NCBI RefSeq assembly: GCF_002863865.1
Contig: NZ_CP022684.1
Location: 124,001-188,000 of the forward strand
Direction: 5' to 3'
Length of the DNA: 64,000 nt
From: Ketobacter alkanivorans
Lineage (GTDB): Bacteria; Pseudomonadota; Gammaproteobacteria; Pseudomonadales; Ketobacteraceae
Shown: positions 26,319 through 35,529 of the stretch, one piece after another
Numbering within the stretch: the stretch's first letter is position 1
Layout: every line of letters starts with the position of its first letter
Made by a program: the position numbers and the translations under genes
Notes under the pieces: model-generated
The model's database searches: none
What the model was told of the DNA's origin: nothing
Seen by the model: the letters and a program-made list of their open reading frames with translations, nothing else

Positions 26319-27188
26319 ATGAACGCGATACCAATAAAACCACGAAAAGTAACCTTTGATGTATCTACTGTTCCACGACATTGGAATGGTGGAGACCCTG
26401 TGCTAACTCGTTTCTTTGATGCCCTGTCAGTGCATTTCCCCGAGGGTGAACGGTTTTTTATCCAGTCGGTACGGAATTTCCAGGATCGGGTAAAGGAGCC
26501 AGGTTTGCGTGAGGATATTCGCCACTTTATTCGTCAAGAGGGGCAGCATGGTATTGTCCACGATCGCTTCAATGAGGTGATGGTTGGGCAGGGTGTTGAT
26601 GTTGACAAGATTACCAGCAATCTGCGGCGTTTCATTCGCTCGTCACAAAAGTACTTGCCAGAGAAGTATCAGCTGGCGATGACTGCGGCATTCGAACATT
26701 TTACGGCCACTCTGGGCGAGGCAATGCTTAAGGATGAAGCTGACATGTTTACCGAAGCAGACCCTGTGATGAGGGCGATGTTTCTCTGGCATGGTGTGGA
26801 AGAGGTTGAGCATAAGGCAGTAGCCTACGACGTCTACCAAACGGCGGCGGGCGGCGGTTATCTGTCACGGGTCTCGGCGTTGGTAGTGACCATGCTAATG
26901 ATTCATCTGGTGGTCGGGCCAGTGTTCGTGAACATGTTGCGTCTAGATGGCGCCATGCGCCAGCCTGGGGTGTTGATGCGTGGGCTGAATCGTCTCTATG
27001 GCCGACGTGGTATTCTAACTCGAATGTTGCCTGAATTCATGGCCTGGTTTCGCCCCGGCTTTCATCCTTGGGATACGGGCATGCCAGAGAAAGTGGCGGC
27101 ATGGCTGGAAGAGTATGGGGATCATGGCGACCCAATGCGTGCATCCGCTGCCGTTTACGGAAGCTCGCCGATGAGCGAGGCAGCCTGA
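26319..27188 (+). CDS. PF10118 family protein, paralogue 2
   Basis: A 289-residue member of the same family as 19730-20662. The putative metal ligands recur: Glu74-x2-His77 and His81 (QEGQHGIVH), EHFTA, and HGVEEVEHK. A hydrophobic segment (VTMLMIHLVVGPVFVNML) follows at about 190-208. It heads the plus-strand catabolic run and has operator B 49 bases upstream. Each of the three paralogues in the window belongs to an operator-controlled unit of oxidative catabolism, which argues for a shared step in that pathway. Reaction unknown. Confidence 0.88.
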   Translation: MNAIPIKPRKVTFDVSTVPRHWNGGDPVLTRFFDALSVHFPEGERFFIQSVRNFQDRVKEPGLREDIRHFIRQEGQHGIVHDRFNEVMVGQGVDVDKITSNLRRFIRSSQKYLPEKYQLAMTAAFEHFTATLGEAMLKDEADMFTEADPVMRAMFLWHGVEEVEHKAVAYDVYQTAAGGGYLSRVSALVVTMLMIHLVVGPVFVNMLRLDGAMRQPGVLMRGLNRLYGRRGILTRMLPEFMAWFRPGFHPWDTGMPEKVAAWLEEYGDHGDPMRASAAVYGSSPMSEAA

Positions 27189-27209
27189 GTGGATGGCGAA
27201 AAGGCGGTT

Positions 27210-28178
27210 ATGACTCACTGCCATAGGCCAGGCAGGCACTGTGGCAGTTCAGCAATACGTGACTTACTTGAGTACCATGGCTTATTGATGAGCGAAGCAT
27301 GTTGTTTCGGTCTCGGGGCTGGACTCGGTATTACTTACGTGGAGATACCAGGTACCAGCACTCCTTTCATTGTTCATGTGCGCTCAATGGGGTTCGAGGA
27401 GAAGGTGTTTAATACCTTAGAGGTTCCTTTTTGTTGGACCAGTTACAGCGACAAGCCGTCCGCCAGCGCTGATTTATATCAGGCATTGCATGAAAATCGG
27501 CCTGCATTGCTTTTAACGGATATATATCATCTGCCTTATTTTGGCAGTAGCACGCATTTTCCTGGACATGCCATCGTGGCATGGCACCTCGACGAGGAGC
27601 GTAACGAAGTGCTGGTTAGCGATACGGAGCGCCCGGACTTAATTGCTGTTGCGGCGAAGAACTTGGCTGATGCACGTTTCTCGACCGCGCCACCCTTCAT
27701 TCATCACGGTAACATGTTCGCGCCTCACGCCATTGATTCCAGTGTAACTCCAGAACGTGTGCGGCAAGCAATCTTCGACAATGCCTACGCGTTGGCTAAT
27801 GGAAACCGTTTTAGCGGGCTTGCGGCTTTGGATACCTGGGTTGATGCGCTACCACGCTGGTCAGCGGAGGAAAACTGGCGCTGGTCGTTGCGCTTTGCCT
27901 ATCAGGTGATCGAAAAGCGCGGTACAGGTGGCGCTGGATTCCGTGCCATGTATGCCGATTTTTTGGAAGAAGTGGGAGAAATGCTCCCCGCTGTAATTCA
28001 TGCGAATTTAGTAGAATTAATGCGCAGCGCGGCAGCGAGCTGGTCTGGTTTGGCTGAGACTTTGAAACAGGGCTCCGAGTCAATGGTGTTCCCCTTCGTT
28101 GAAATAAAGAGCGCCATTAATCATGTAAAGATGCGCGAGTCACATTACGTGAAGTATGCGCTGGATGTCCTGGCCTAA
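27210..28178 (+). CDS. BtrH-like N-terminal domain plus DUF4872 protein
   Basis: This protein of about 322 residues opens HCHRPGRHCGSSAIRDLLEY, the BtrH_N (PF14399) signature with its conserved Cys, and later GHAIVAWHLDEERNEVLVSD with the partner His; the C-terminal half corresponds to DUF4872. BtrH-type domains have a papain-like fold and in butirosin biosynthesis transfer an acyl group. I prefer the ATG at 27210 over a GTG at 27189 that abuts the upstream stop. Acting next to thioesterases and a CoA ligase, it might be an acyltransferase or amidase, but that is inference. It follows the PF10118 gene closely. Confidence 0.72.
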   Translation: MTHCHRPGRHCGSSAIRDLLEYHGLLMSEACCFGLGAGLGITYVEIPGTSTPFIVHVRSMGFEEKVFNTLEVPFCWTSYSDKPSASADLYQALHENRPALLLTDIYHLPYFGSSTHFPGHAIVAWHLDEERNEVLVSDTERPDLIAVAAKNLADARFSTAPPFIHHGNMFAPHAIDSSVTPERVRQAIFDNAYALANGNRFSGLAALDTWVDALPRWSAEENWRWSLRFAYQVIEKRGTGGAGFRAMYADFLEEVGEMLPAVIHANLVELMRSAAASWSGLAETLKQGSESMVFPFVEIKSAINHVKMRESHYVKYALDVLA

Positions 28179-28232
28179 GTCACAGCAAATCCATAGGTTC
28201 TTGGATGCAATTAATTATATAAGAAGTTACCA

Positions 28233-28709
28233 ATGATTGAGGAAGATACCTTGGCGGCGGATCGTAATATGACCATCGCCGAAACATTTTTTGGAACATC
28301 TCATCCCTTGTTCAATGCGTTTGGTGTACAAGTGGAAGAAATCGGCAAGGGGCGAGCAGTGATGAGTCTCGCCTGCCGTCCTGCCCTTTGCAACCGAGTT
28401 GAGGGCGTTCATCGCGGAGTGGTAGTCACGTTGCTAGACACCAATTGTGGGCTGGCGATATTTTCGCGACTCGGTGATATGCGTCCGATTGCTACTATCG
28501 ATCTTCGCGTCGACTTTATCAAGGAAGTGCCTAGTGGAGAGGGTATTTTCAGTGAGGTGGAGTGTTATGCGGTGCAGGGTGATATAGCTTACGTCCGCGG
28601 GCGCGCTTGCGCGTGCTCTGATCACTCTTTGTTGGCTTCGGTGTCAGGCTCCTTTGCTGTTGGTACTCTTGGTCCAGCGTTTGATTCAGCGATGAAAGAA
28701 AGGAGCTAG
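28233..28709 (+). CDS. PaaI-type hotdog-fold thioesterase
   Basis: A 158-residue protein with the 4HBT/hotdog pattern: NRVEGVHRGVVVTLLDTNCG (helix with the H-G and D positions of PaaI enzymes), followed by strands DLRVDFIKEVPSGE and IAYVRGRACACSD. Such enzymes cleave acyl-CoA thioesters. It lies three bases upstream of a second hotdog gene, and the two subunits may form a heteromer. An alternative ATG at 28269 would shorten the start by 12 residues. Confidence 0.85.
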   Translation: MIEEDTLAADRNMTIAETFFGTSHPLFNAFGVQVEEIGKGRAVMSLACRPALCNRVEGVHRGVVVTLLDTNCGLAIFSRLGDMRPIATIDLRVDFIKEVPSGEGIFSEVECYAVQGDIAYVRGRACACSDHSLLASVSGSFAVGTLGPAFDSAMKERS

Positions 28710-28712
28710 GAA

Positions 28713-29135
28713 ATGGGTGAACCAACTGTGTTTGAAGCTCCACGAATGAATAAAGTGCAGAAAGAGATGCTTGAGAATACCCCTTTTGTGGAGTTTCTGG
28801 GGCTTGAAACGGTGGATTCGGATAAAGGTATAGCTTATCAATTGTCTTTCCGCGAGGAGCATATCGGCAATACACTGCTACGCACTTTTCACGGAGGCAT
28901 TCTCGCTAGTTTTGGCGAAATCACAGCGGCCCTCTATCTGGTGCAATCGCTTGATCTGGATAAAGAGCCTTCGTGTAACAGTATGACCTTTGACTATCTA
29001 CGTCCCGCGTTTGCTGGGAGCATTCGTGCCGAGCCTCGCCTTATCCGTGCTGGCAGACGTTTTATCGTTGTTTCTGTCGATATCTATCTGGACAAGAAAC
29101 TGGTCTCAATCGGACGTTTTATCTACACCCGTTAA
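28713..29135 (+). CDS. Second hotdog-fold thioesterase
   Basis: A 140-residue hotdog protein (RTFHGGILASFGEITAALYL, then SMTFDYLRPAFAGSIRAEPR). The FHGG-x-A-S-x-G-E pattern is the usual active-site helix with a glutamate or aspartate. An excellent GGAG site precedes the start, three bases after the previous stop, so the pair is translated together. It would hydrolyse an acyl-CoA intermediate, releasing CoA or correcting misloaded products. Confidence 0.85.
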   Translation: MGEPTVFEAPRMNKVQKEMLENTPFVEFLGLETVDSDKGIAYQLSFREEHIGNTLLRTFHGGILASFGEITAALYLVQSLDLDKEPSCNSMTFDYLRPAFAGSIRAEPRLIRAGRRFIVVSVDIYLDKKLVSIGRFIYTR

Positions 29136-29150
29136 TATAAGGAGCTTGTT

Positions 29151-30701
29151 GTGATCATATCACAGACTTTGCGCCGTGCCGCGCAGCAACATCCCAATGG
29201 TACTGCGACGATCTATAAAAATAGAAAGCAGTCATGGCGGGAGTTTGAAGGCCGCGTGGCTAGACTTGCTGCAGGCCTGCTGTCATTGGGGATAGAAAGG
29301 GGAACCCGCATTGCGATCTTGTCTCTTAATAGCGACCGCTATCTCGAATATTTCTATGCGGTGCCCTGGGCTGGCGCGGCCCTTAATCCCGTCAATATTC
29401 GGCTTGCTCCCCCGGAAATCGCCTTTACTCTTAATGATTCCGGCTCGTCAATCTTGTTTGTGGATGACACCTTCAGTGCGATGCTACCGAAGTTGCGTCC
29501 GCTGCTTGATAGTGTCGAACATGTGGTGTTTATGGGCGACGGCGAGTTACCGGAAGGTTGTGTTAGCTACGAGGCGTTGATTGACGCGTCAAAACCTATA
29601 CAGGATCTCAGCAAAGGCGGAAAGGAGCTCGCCGGACTTTTCTATACCGGGGGTACCACCGGCCGGTCCAAAGGCGTGATGCTGAGTCATGACAACCTCG
29701 TTTTCAACGCGCTTAATGTGGTGCCGGAAATGAGTTACGGGCCTGACACTATTTATATGCATGCGGGTCCGATGTTTCATCTGGCTGATATGGCAAGCAC
29801 CCTTGCAGTAACCCTGGCCGGTGGAACCCACGGGATTGTGCCACGTTTCGAAGTCGGCGATGTGCTGGGCTTCATTGAGCGCGAGAAAGTCACACACACG
29901 CTACTCGTACCTACAATGATCAACCTTCTCGCGTCGTCCGGAAAAATAAAGGATTTCGATGTCAACAGCGTGAAGCGCATGCTGTATGGCGCGTCGCCGA
30001 TGCCAGAGGCAGTATTGATCAGTGCCATGGAGCAGATGCCGCACGCCTTGTTTGCCCAGGGTTATGGGCAGACAGAGGCTTCACCCATCATTACCGCGTT
30101 GGCCCCGGAGTTCCATGTGCCGGGAGGCGACAAGCTACGAAGTGCGGGCAGGGCTGCGCTGGGTGTCGAGGTTGCCATTCTTGACAAAAATGATGTTGAG
30201 CTACCGCGTGGTGAAGTCGGGGAGATCTGTGCCAGAGGTGGGAACGTTATGCTCGGTTACTGGGGAATGGAGCAGGCATCGGCCGAAACTCTGCGCAACG
30301 GCTGGTTGCATACCGGTGATCTCGGCTATATGGATGAAGATGGGTTTGTCTTTATCGTCGATCGTAGCAAGGACATGATCATCAGTGGTGGAGAGAATAT
30401 CTTCTCTGTCGAAGTGGAAGGCGCCATCTACAGCCATCCTGCGGTGCAGGAATGTGCGGTAGTAGGGATTCCCCACGACGAATGGGGCGAAACAGTGCAT
30501 GCCATCGTGGTGCTTTGCGAAGGTCATACTCTTAAGGAAGATGAGCTGTTGGTCCATTGCCGGGAGCGCATTGCGGGCTACAAGCTCCCTCGAAGCGTCG
30601 AGTTTCGAAGCGAACCATTGCCCATAAGTGGTGCCGGTAAGATTCTCAAAAACGAACTTCGAGCTCCTCACTGGCGGCAGAAGGAGCGGGGGGTCAACTG
30701 A
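29151..30701 (+). CDS. Acyl-CoA synthetase (AMP-forming)
   Basis: A 516-residue ligase of the ANL superfamily with a GTG start (29151) behind AAGGAG. Motifs in order: phosphate loop FYTGGTTGRSKGVM, the aromatic YGQTEASP, the hinge LHTGDLGYMDEDGF, the DRSKDMIISGGENI core and the C-terminal lysine in GAGKILKNEL. It activates a carboxylic acid to its CoA thioester, providing the substrate for the acyl-CoA dehydrogenases encoded immediately downstream. FadD3/medium-chain type ligases are the closest in style; the exact acid is unknown. Confidence 0.92.
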   Translation: MIISQTLRRAAQQHPNGTATIYKNRKQSWREFEGRVARLAAGLLSLGIERGTRIAILSLNSDRYLEYFYAVPWAGAALNPVNIRLAPPEIAFTLNDSGSSILFVDDTFSAMLPKLRPLLDSVEHVVFMGDGELPEGCVSYEALIDASKPIQDLSKGGKELAGLFYTGGTTGRSKGVMLSHDNLVFNALNVVPEMSYGPDTIYMHAGPMFHLADMASTLAVTLAGGTHGIVPRFEVGDVLGFIEREKVTHTLLVPTMINLLASSGKIKDFDVNSVKRMLYGASPMPEAVLISAMEQMPHALFAQGYGQTEASPIITALAPEFHVPGGDKLRSAGRAALGVEVAILDKNDVELPRGEVGEICARGGNVMLGYWGMEQASAETLRNGWLHTGDLGYMDEDGFVFIVDRSKDMIISGGENIFSVEVEGAIYSHPAVQECAVVGIPHDEWGETVHAIVVLCEGHTLKEDELLVHCRERIAGYKLPRSVEFRSEPLPISGAGKILKNELRAPHWRQKERGVN

Positions 30702-30744
30702 ACCACTGTTTTCGCTAAGATCAATTACTAGCACGGAATAAACC

Positions 30745-31905
30745 ATGAATCTTGAATTTACACAGGAAGAGTTGGATTTTCAAAAGTCCATACGCGCATG
30801 GATGCGGGAAAACGTACCTGAAGCGCTTGAGCGCGTGTCAGCACTTGGCAATATGCCAACCAAGTCGCAGCAGCAACAGTGGGAGAGGTGTTTGGGTAAA
30901 CAGGGCTGGCTGGCGCTAACTTGGCCAGAACAGTACGGTGGGCCAGGCTGGACGGCGACGCAGCGCTATATCTTCGATATCGAAAGGGCGATGGCCGGAG
31001 CGCCGCCAACCAGCCCCTTCGGTGTCGCCATGGTAGGCCCAGTTATTTATACATTCGGCTCGCCGGAACAGAAGGAGAGATGGCTGCCTGGGATTACCAG
31101 CGGCGAGACTCTCTGGTGTCAGGGATATTCTGAGCCCAATGCCGGGTCGGATCTCGCGTCGCTTAAAACCCGCGCTGAACGCAAACAGGATCACTATCTG
31201 GTCAATGGACAGAAGATCTGGACCACGCAAGCGCATTGGGCAGACATGATGTTCTGTCTCGTCAGAACCGACCCCGAGGCAAAGAAGCAACAGGGCATCT
31301 CTTTTCTGCTTATTGACATGAAGACACCGGGCATCGAAATTCGCCCCATTTATTCCATTGATGGGCACCATCATCTCAACGAAGTATATTTCACCGATGT
31401 CGAGGTACCTCTGGAAAATCTGGTTGGCCAGGAGGGTATGGGCTGGACCATAGCCAAGTTTCTACTGACACATGAGCGTACCACGATAGCTGGCGTGGCC
31501 GACAGCTATTATGCGCTGGCACGGATGAAGCAGGCGATTGAAGATGTACCCTATTATACCGACAAGCCATCGGCAAGGCGGCGTATGGCCGAACTCGAAG
31601 TCGAATTGATGGCGCTGGAGTATACCAACTTTAGAACCGTTGCAGCCACAGACGAGGGTAAACCCTTCGGACCGGAGTCCTCCGGGTTGAAAATCAAAGG
31701 TACGGAACTGCAGCAAAAGATGTCTCAAGCCATGGTTGAGATTGGGGGGTTGATGTCGCTTGCCTGGGATAGCCCTTCGGTAGTGGGTAACGAAAGCTTC
31801 AATAATGCTCCCCGGCGTTACAATTTTTTACGTGCTTGCACGATCTATGGCGGCTCAAATGAGATTCAAAAGAATGTGCTTGCCAAAATGCTGCTGGGAT
31901 TATAA
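30745..31905 (+). CDS. Acyl-CoA dehydrogenase, subunit 1 of an adjacent pair
   Basis: A 386-residue acyl-CoA dehydrogenase with the FAD/substrate motif GYSEPNAGSDLASLKTRA, IWTTQAHWADM, and a C-terminal helix-bundle domain ending IYGGSNEIQKNVLAKMLLGL. It is followed after nine bases by a second, more divergent dehydrogenase. Adjacent pairs of this sort in steroid degraders (FadE26-27, FadE28-29) form alpha2beta2 heterotetramers; that is known for those enzymes and inferred here. It would introduce the first double bond into a CoA-activated acid. Confidence 0.92.
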   Translation: MNLEFTQEELDFQKSIRAWMRENVPEALERVSALGNMPTKSQQQQWERCLGKQGWLALTWPEQYGGPGWTATQRYIFDIERAMAGAPPTSPFGVAMVGPVIYTFGSPEQKERWLPGITSGETLWCQGYSEPNAGSDLASLKTRAERKQDHYLVNGQKIWTTQAHWADMMFCLVRTDPEAKKQQGISFLLIDMKTPGIEIRPIYSIDGHHHLNEVYFTDVEVPLENLVGQEGMGWTIAKFLLTHERTTIAGVADSYYALARMKQAIEDVPYYTDKPSARRRMAELEVELMALEYTNFRTVAATDEGKPFGPESSGLKIKGTELQQKMSQAMVEIGGLMSLAWDSPSVVGNESFNNAPRRYNFLRACTIYGGSNEIQKNVLAKMLLGL

Positions 31906-31914
31906 GGGGCGATA

Positions 31915-33027
31915 ATGGAATTCAATCTTTCTGAAAACACGACAATGGTTGCGGATACAGCGCGGCGCTATCTCAAGGATCACTATGGTTTTGTCACTTA
32001 TAATGAACAGCTAAACCAGACCAGTCATTGTGATCCGGCACGATGGGGGCTAATGATGGAGCTTGGGTGGTTGGGTCTCCCGTTTCCCGAGACCGTCGGA
32101 GGCTACGGTGGCGAGCTGATTGATGTTGCGATGATTGTCAGGGAGCTTGGAGCGGCCTTGTGTCTGGATCCTTATGTTGATTTGGTGGTCGCCCCAGGAA
32201 AATTGCTCGAATATATTGGATCCGAGCGCGCGATCGGGCTATTGCAATCCATCGTCGAAAACAATGAAAAGGTGGCGTGTGCATTCTATGATTGTCATGC
32301 CGGTTACAACGTTCATAAACCGACTTCGTCCATCAGAGAAGGTAAGCTGTCAGGCCAGAAGAGTTTTGTTCCGGATGGCGGCTGCGCGAGCAAGGTTCTA
32401 GTGACGGCGAGGCTCGGAGAAGAGTTAGTATTGCTCGTCGTGCCGCTTGAAAGCTGCGAGATCACGCGTTATCGGGCGCTGGACGGTAGTCGATACGCAG
32501 ATCTGGTGTTTCATGATATCGTGATTGAGGACGGAATGATTCTCTCGCGTGGCGCGGAGACTAGCCGTGTTATCAGCCAAGTTGTTGCCTGGCTTCAGGC
32601 CCTTGATTGTGCGCGGATGTATGGCGCTGCGAATGCGCTTTATCTGCGCACCCTTGAATATGCAAAGACGCGTAAGCAATTCGGCTCAGCCATAGGTAGT
32701 TTTCAAGTTATTCAACACTATCTTGTGGATATGTTTACTGACCTCCAGCAATTGGAGTCAATGTTATTCATGGTCTCAGTGAAAGCCGAGCTAGGAAATG
32801 CGCAAGAACGAGATCGTGCGTGCTCGGCGGCGAAGGCCTACTATGCCGACAAGGCGGTAAAGATCGCTCAGCAAGCCATCCAGATTCACGGTGGTATTGG
32901 CGTCACCGAAGAGCTGGACATAGGCCACTACTTTCGTCTTATGACCCACTGTTCCTTGACTCATGGTCATCGTGACTATCACCTTGATCGTTTGGCCTCC
33001 TTGAGCGAGGTGAATGGTCGTGGATGA
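31915..33027 (+). CDS. Acyl-CoA dehydrogenase-like, subunit 2 of an adjacent pair
   Basis: A 370-residue member of the acyl-CoA dehydrogenase family, more divergent than its neighbour. The central FAD motif is degenerate (VACAFYDCHAGYNVHKPTSS in place of the usual T-E-P-x-G-S-D). The C-terminal half is typical (RKQFGSAIGSFQVIQHYLVD; IQIHGGIGVTEELDIGHY). It begins with an AAGGGG site nine bases after the partner gene and its end overlaps the next start by 14 bases. It most likely forms the non- or half-active partner of a heteromeric dehydrogenase. Confidence 0.88.
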   Translation: MEFNLSENTTMVADTARRYLKDHYGFVTYNEQLNQTSHCDPARWGLMMELGWLGLPFPETVGGYGGELIDVAMIVRELGAALCLDPYVDLVVAPGKLLEYIGSERAIGLLQSIVENNEKVACAFYDCHAGYNVHKPTSSIREGKLSGQKSFVPDGGCASKVLVTARLGEELVLLVVPLESCEITRYRALDGSRYADLVFHDIVIEDGMILSRGAETSRVISQVVAWLQALDCARMYGAANALYLRTLEYAKTRKQFGSAIGSFQVIQHYLVDMFTDLQQLESMLFMVSVKAELGNAQERDRACSAAKAYYADKAVKIAQQAIQIHGGIGVTEELDIGHYFRLMTHCSLTHGHRDYHLDRLASLSEVNGRG

Positions 33028-34618
33028 TTATGACTTTATCGTCGTCGGAGCGGGGTCCGCCGGCTGTGTCTTAGCCAATAGATTGAGTGAGTCGGGGGAG
33101 TTCTCGGTTTGCGTGCTGGAAGCAGGTCCGCATGACAATAGCGGGTTCGTGAACGTGCCATTCGGAGTCATCGGACTGATCAAGGAGGGAAAGCGCAACT
33201 GGGGTTATAATACTGTAGCGCAGAAATCGCTTGATAACAGGCAACTTTATTGGCCTCGCGGAAAAACCCTTGGTGGGAGTAGCTCGATCAATGCTATGGT
33301 TTACATTCGTGGTCAACCTCAGGATTACGATGCCTGGCGCGATTTAGGTTTGAAAGGTTGGGGTTGGGACGATGTGCGACCGCTCTTCAATGCTCATGAG
33401 CATAATGAGGAATACTTGTTTGACACATGGCATGGTAACGGAGGGCCGCTGAATGTCACCCGCGTCAGAGATCCGAACCCGCTGACTGAGCTGTTTATTC
33501 GTGCCGGCCAAGAGCTGGGCGAACAACGTAACGATGATTTCAACGGCGAAACCCAGCGCGGTTTTGGTCGTTTCCAAGTGACGCAAAAAGACGGTCAACG
33601 CTGGAGCGCGGCACGGGCGTTTCTTGATCCGGCGAAGGAACGAAAGAATCTGAACATTCTGACCGATGCGGTGGTCTCCCGAGTTTTAATCGAGAAAGAG
33701 CGTGCGGTGGGGGTCGAATATATTGATGCGGCGGGTACTTCGCACATACTTCGGGCGAAGTGTGAGGTTGTCCTTGCAGGGGGCGCTATCAACTCCCCTC
33801 AGTTGCTAATGCTTTCTGGTATTGGTGATCGTGACCATCTACAAAGTGTTGGTATTGATTGTCTAGTTCATTCTCCTGAAGTGGGTCGCAATCTTCAGGA
33901 TCATCTCGACATGACTATATCGATTCATGATCGCAGCCGGCAGTCGATTGGCTTTTCCCCTTACTTCGTACCGCGTTTGCTGCGTGCGTTCTACGATTAC
34001 TTCCGCTATCGGCGCGGGTTTCTTGCCAGCAATGCAGCGGAAGCGGGGGCGTTTGTCAATGTGGGTGGCGGCTCTTGTCCGGATGTACAGTTGCATTTTC
34101 TGCCTACGTTTTTACGTGATCACGGTAGAAAGTTGACCCCAGGCTTTGGTTGCACTATCCACGTCTGCCAGTTGCGACCCAAAAGCCGGGGATGGATTCG
34201 TCTGATCGATAACGATCCTGGTAGCGCACCACTAATCAATCCCTGTTATCTGTCCGACGATGATGATCTCCGAATTCTGCGTGAGGGTGTCAAGTTGGCT
34301 CGCCGGGTATTCCACACCAAAGCTTTCGCTAGAGCTTATGGAGGCGATGATCTGCCGGCTAGCGATGTCGTCACTGATGCCCAGATAGACGCTGATATAC
34401 GTCAGCGTGCTGAATCCATCTATCATCCGGTGGGCACCTGCCGTATGGGAAAGGATAATCTGTCAGTAGTAGATAGCCGGTTAAGGGTCAGAGGCTTATC
34501 TGCTTTGCGTGTTGCCGACGCATCCGTCATGCCGTTATTAATCAGTGGTAATACGAACGCGCCTACTATGGTGATTGGCGAGAAAGCGGCTGGTTTTATT
34601 CTTCGGGACAATTCGTGA
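33014..34618 (+). CDS. GMC-family FAD-dependent alcohol/choline-type dehydrogenase
   Basis: A 534-residue GMC oxidoreductase: N-terminal FAD motif DFIVVGAGSAGCVLANRL, second signature RGKTLGGSSSINAMVYIRG, and C-terminal YHPVGTCRMG and NTNAPTMVIGEKAA with the catalytic His and Asn. Its closest style is choline dehydrogenase/AlkJ-like membrane-associated alcohol dehydrogenases. It would oxidise an alcohol from the monooxygenase/esterase stage, or a side-chain alcohol, to an aldehyde feeding the CoA ligase. The start overlaps the previous gene by 14 bases, with a GAGG site inside it. Confidence 0.93.
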   Translation: MVVDDYDFIVVGAGSAGCVLANRLSESGEFSVCVLEAGPHDNSGFVNVPFGVIGLIKEGKRNWGYNTVAQKSLDNRQLYWPRGKTLGGSSSINAMVYIRGQPQDYDAWRDLGLKGWGWDDVRPLFNAHEHNEEYLFDTWHGNGGPLNVTRVRDPNPLTELFIRAGQELGEQRNDDFNGETQRGFGRFQVTQKDGQRWSAARAFLDPAKERKNLNILTDAVVSRVLIEKERAVGVEYIDAAGTSHILRAKCEVVLAGGAINSPQLLMLSGIGDRDHLQSVGIDCLVHSPEVGRNLQDHLDMTISIHDRSRQSIGFSPYFVPRLLRAFYDYFRYRRGFLASNAAEAGAFVNVGGGSCPDVQLHFLPTFLRDHGRKLTPGFGCTIHVCQLRPKSRGWIRLIDNDPGSAPLINPCYLSDDDDLRILREGVKLARRVFHTKAFARAYGGDDLPASDVVTDAQIDADIRQRAESIYHPVGTCRMGKDNLSVVDSRLRVRGLSALRVADASVMPLLISGNTNAPTMVIGEKAAGFILRDNS

Positions 34619-34674
34619 TTAGATAATTGAATATCGGTGACGCGTTTATTGGCAATTCAAATCAAAGGTATATT

Positions 34675-35439
34675 ATGGAATTAAACGGTAAGATAGTGGC
34701 AATTACAGGTGGTGGTCGCGGCATTGGCCAGGCAATAGCAGTGGGTTTGGCTAAGAAGGGTGCCAAGATTGCTATCCTAGATTTGGATCAAGATGCTTTG
34801 GCTAAAACGAAGGCATTAGTGGAGGCAGAGGGCAGCGAAGCCCGTGGATATCAATGTAATGTCGCTGACGAGGAACAAGTAGAGTCCACTTTTAGTCGAA
34901 TCGTTGCGGATTTTGGTTCCATTGAAGGCCTAGTGAATAATGCAGGTATTCTTCGTGACGCTCAGTTGATCAAAGTTAAAGAAGGCAAAGTGGTTAAAAA
35001 GATGAGTGCTTACCATTTTGAACTTGTTGTAGATGTGCATATGAAAGGCGCTTTCTTATGTGCCCGCGAAGCGGCTGCACACATGGTTGAACTAGGTGTA
35101 AAGGAAGGCTGTATTGTTAGCATGTCATCTATCGCTTATCGCGGTAATTTTGGTCAAACAAATTATTCTGCAGCCAAAGCTGGCATTGTTTCCATGAGTC
35201 GTGTTTGGGCGAAAGAACTTGGTCCATACAATATTCGCTCAATGGCTGTTGCACCGGGTACTATTGAAACTGAATTATTAAGAAGCATGCCTGCAGATAT
35301 TCTGGAAGACTTTGCGAAAATGGTTCCACTACGTCGAATTGGTAACACAGATAATATTGCTCAAGCGGTAGAATCTATATTTGAAAATAGCTATCTAAGC
35401 GGCGATGTAATGGAAGTTCATGGTGGCTTTACTATTTAA
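34675..35439 (+). CDS. Short-chain dehydrogenase/reductase (FabG/3-hydroxyacyl-CoA type)
   Basis: A 254-residue classical SDR started at 34675 (MELNGKIVAITGG, after an AAAGG site); an upstream TTG would only add a non-conserved leader. Motifs: TGGGRGIG (11-18), NNAG (88-91), Ser151/152, Tyr164 and Lys168 (YSAAK). It has the long insertion before the active site (KVKEGKVVKKM) seen in some 3-oxoacyl reductases. The gene uses visibly more A/T-ending codons than its neighbours and has a separate leader, so it may have arrived independently. A role as 3-hydroxyacyl-CoA dehydrogenase in the side-chain cycle is plausible. Confidence 0.9.
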   Translation: MELNGKIVAITGGGRGIGQAIAVGLAKKGAKIAILDLDQDALAKTKALVEAEGSEARGYQCNVADEEQVESTFSRIVADFGSIEGLVNNAGILRDAQLIKVKEGKVVKKMSAYHFELVVDVHMKGAFLCAREAAAHMVELGVKEGCIVSMSSIAYRGNFGQTNYSAAKAGIVSMSRVWAKELGPYNIRSMAVAPGTIETELLRSMPADILEDFAKMVPLRRIGNTDNIAQAVESIFENSYLSGDVMEVHGGFTI

Positions 35440-35529
35440 GTATACGGTTAATGTAGTGGTGTTGCGGTTATTTCCCTTAACCAATACTCTCCTTTTACTA
35501 TCGGTGGAAAAATAATAAACGAGGTCAGT

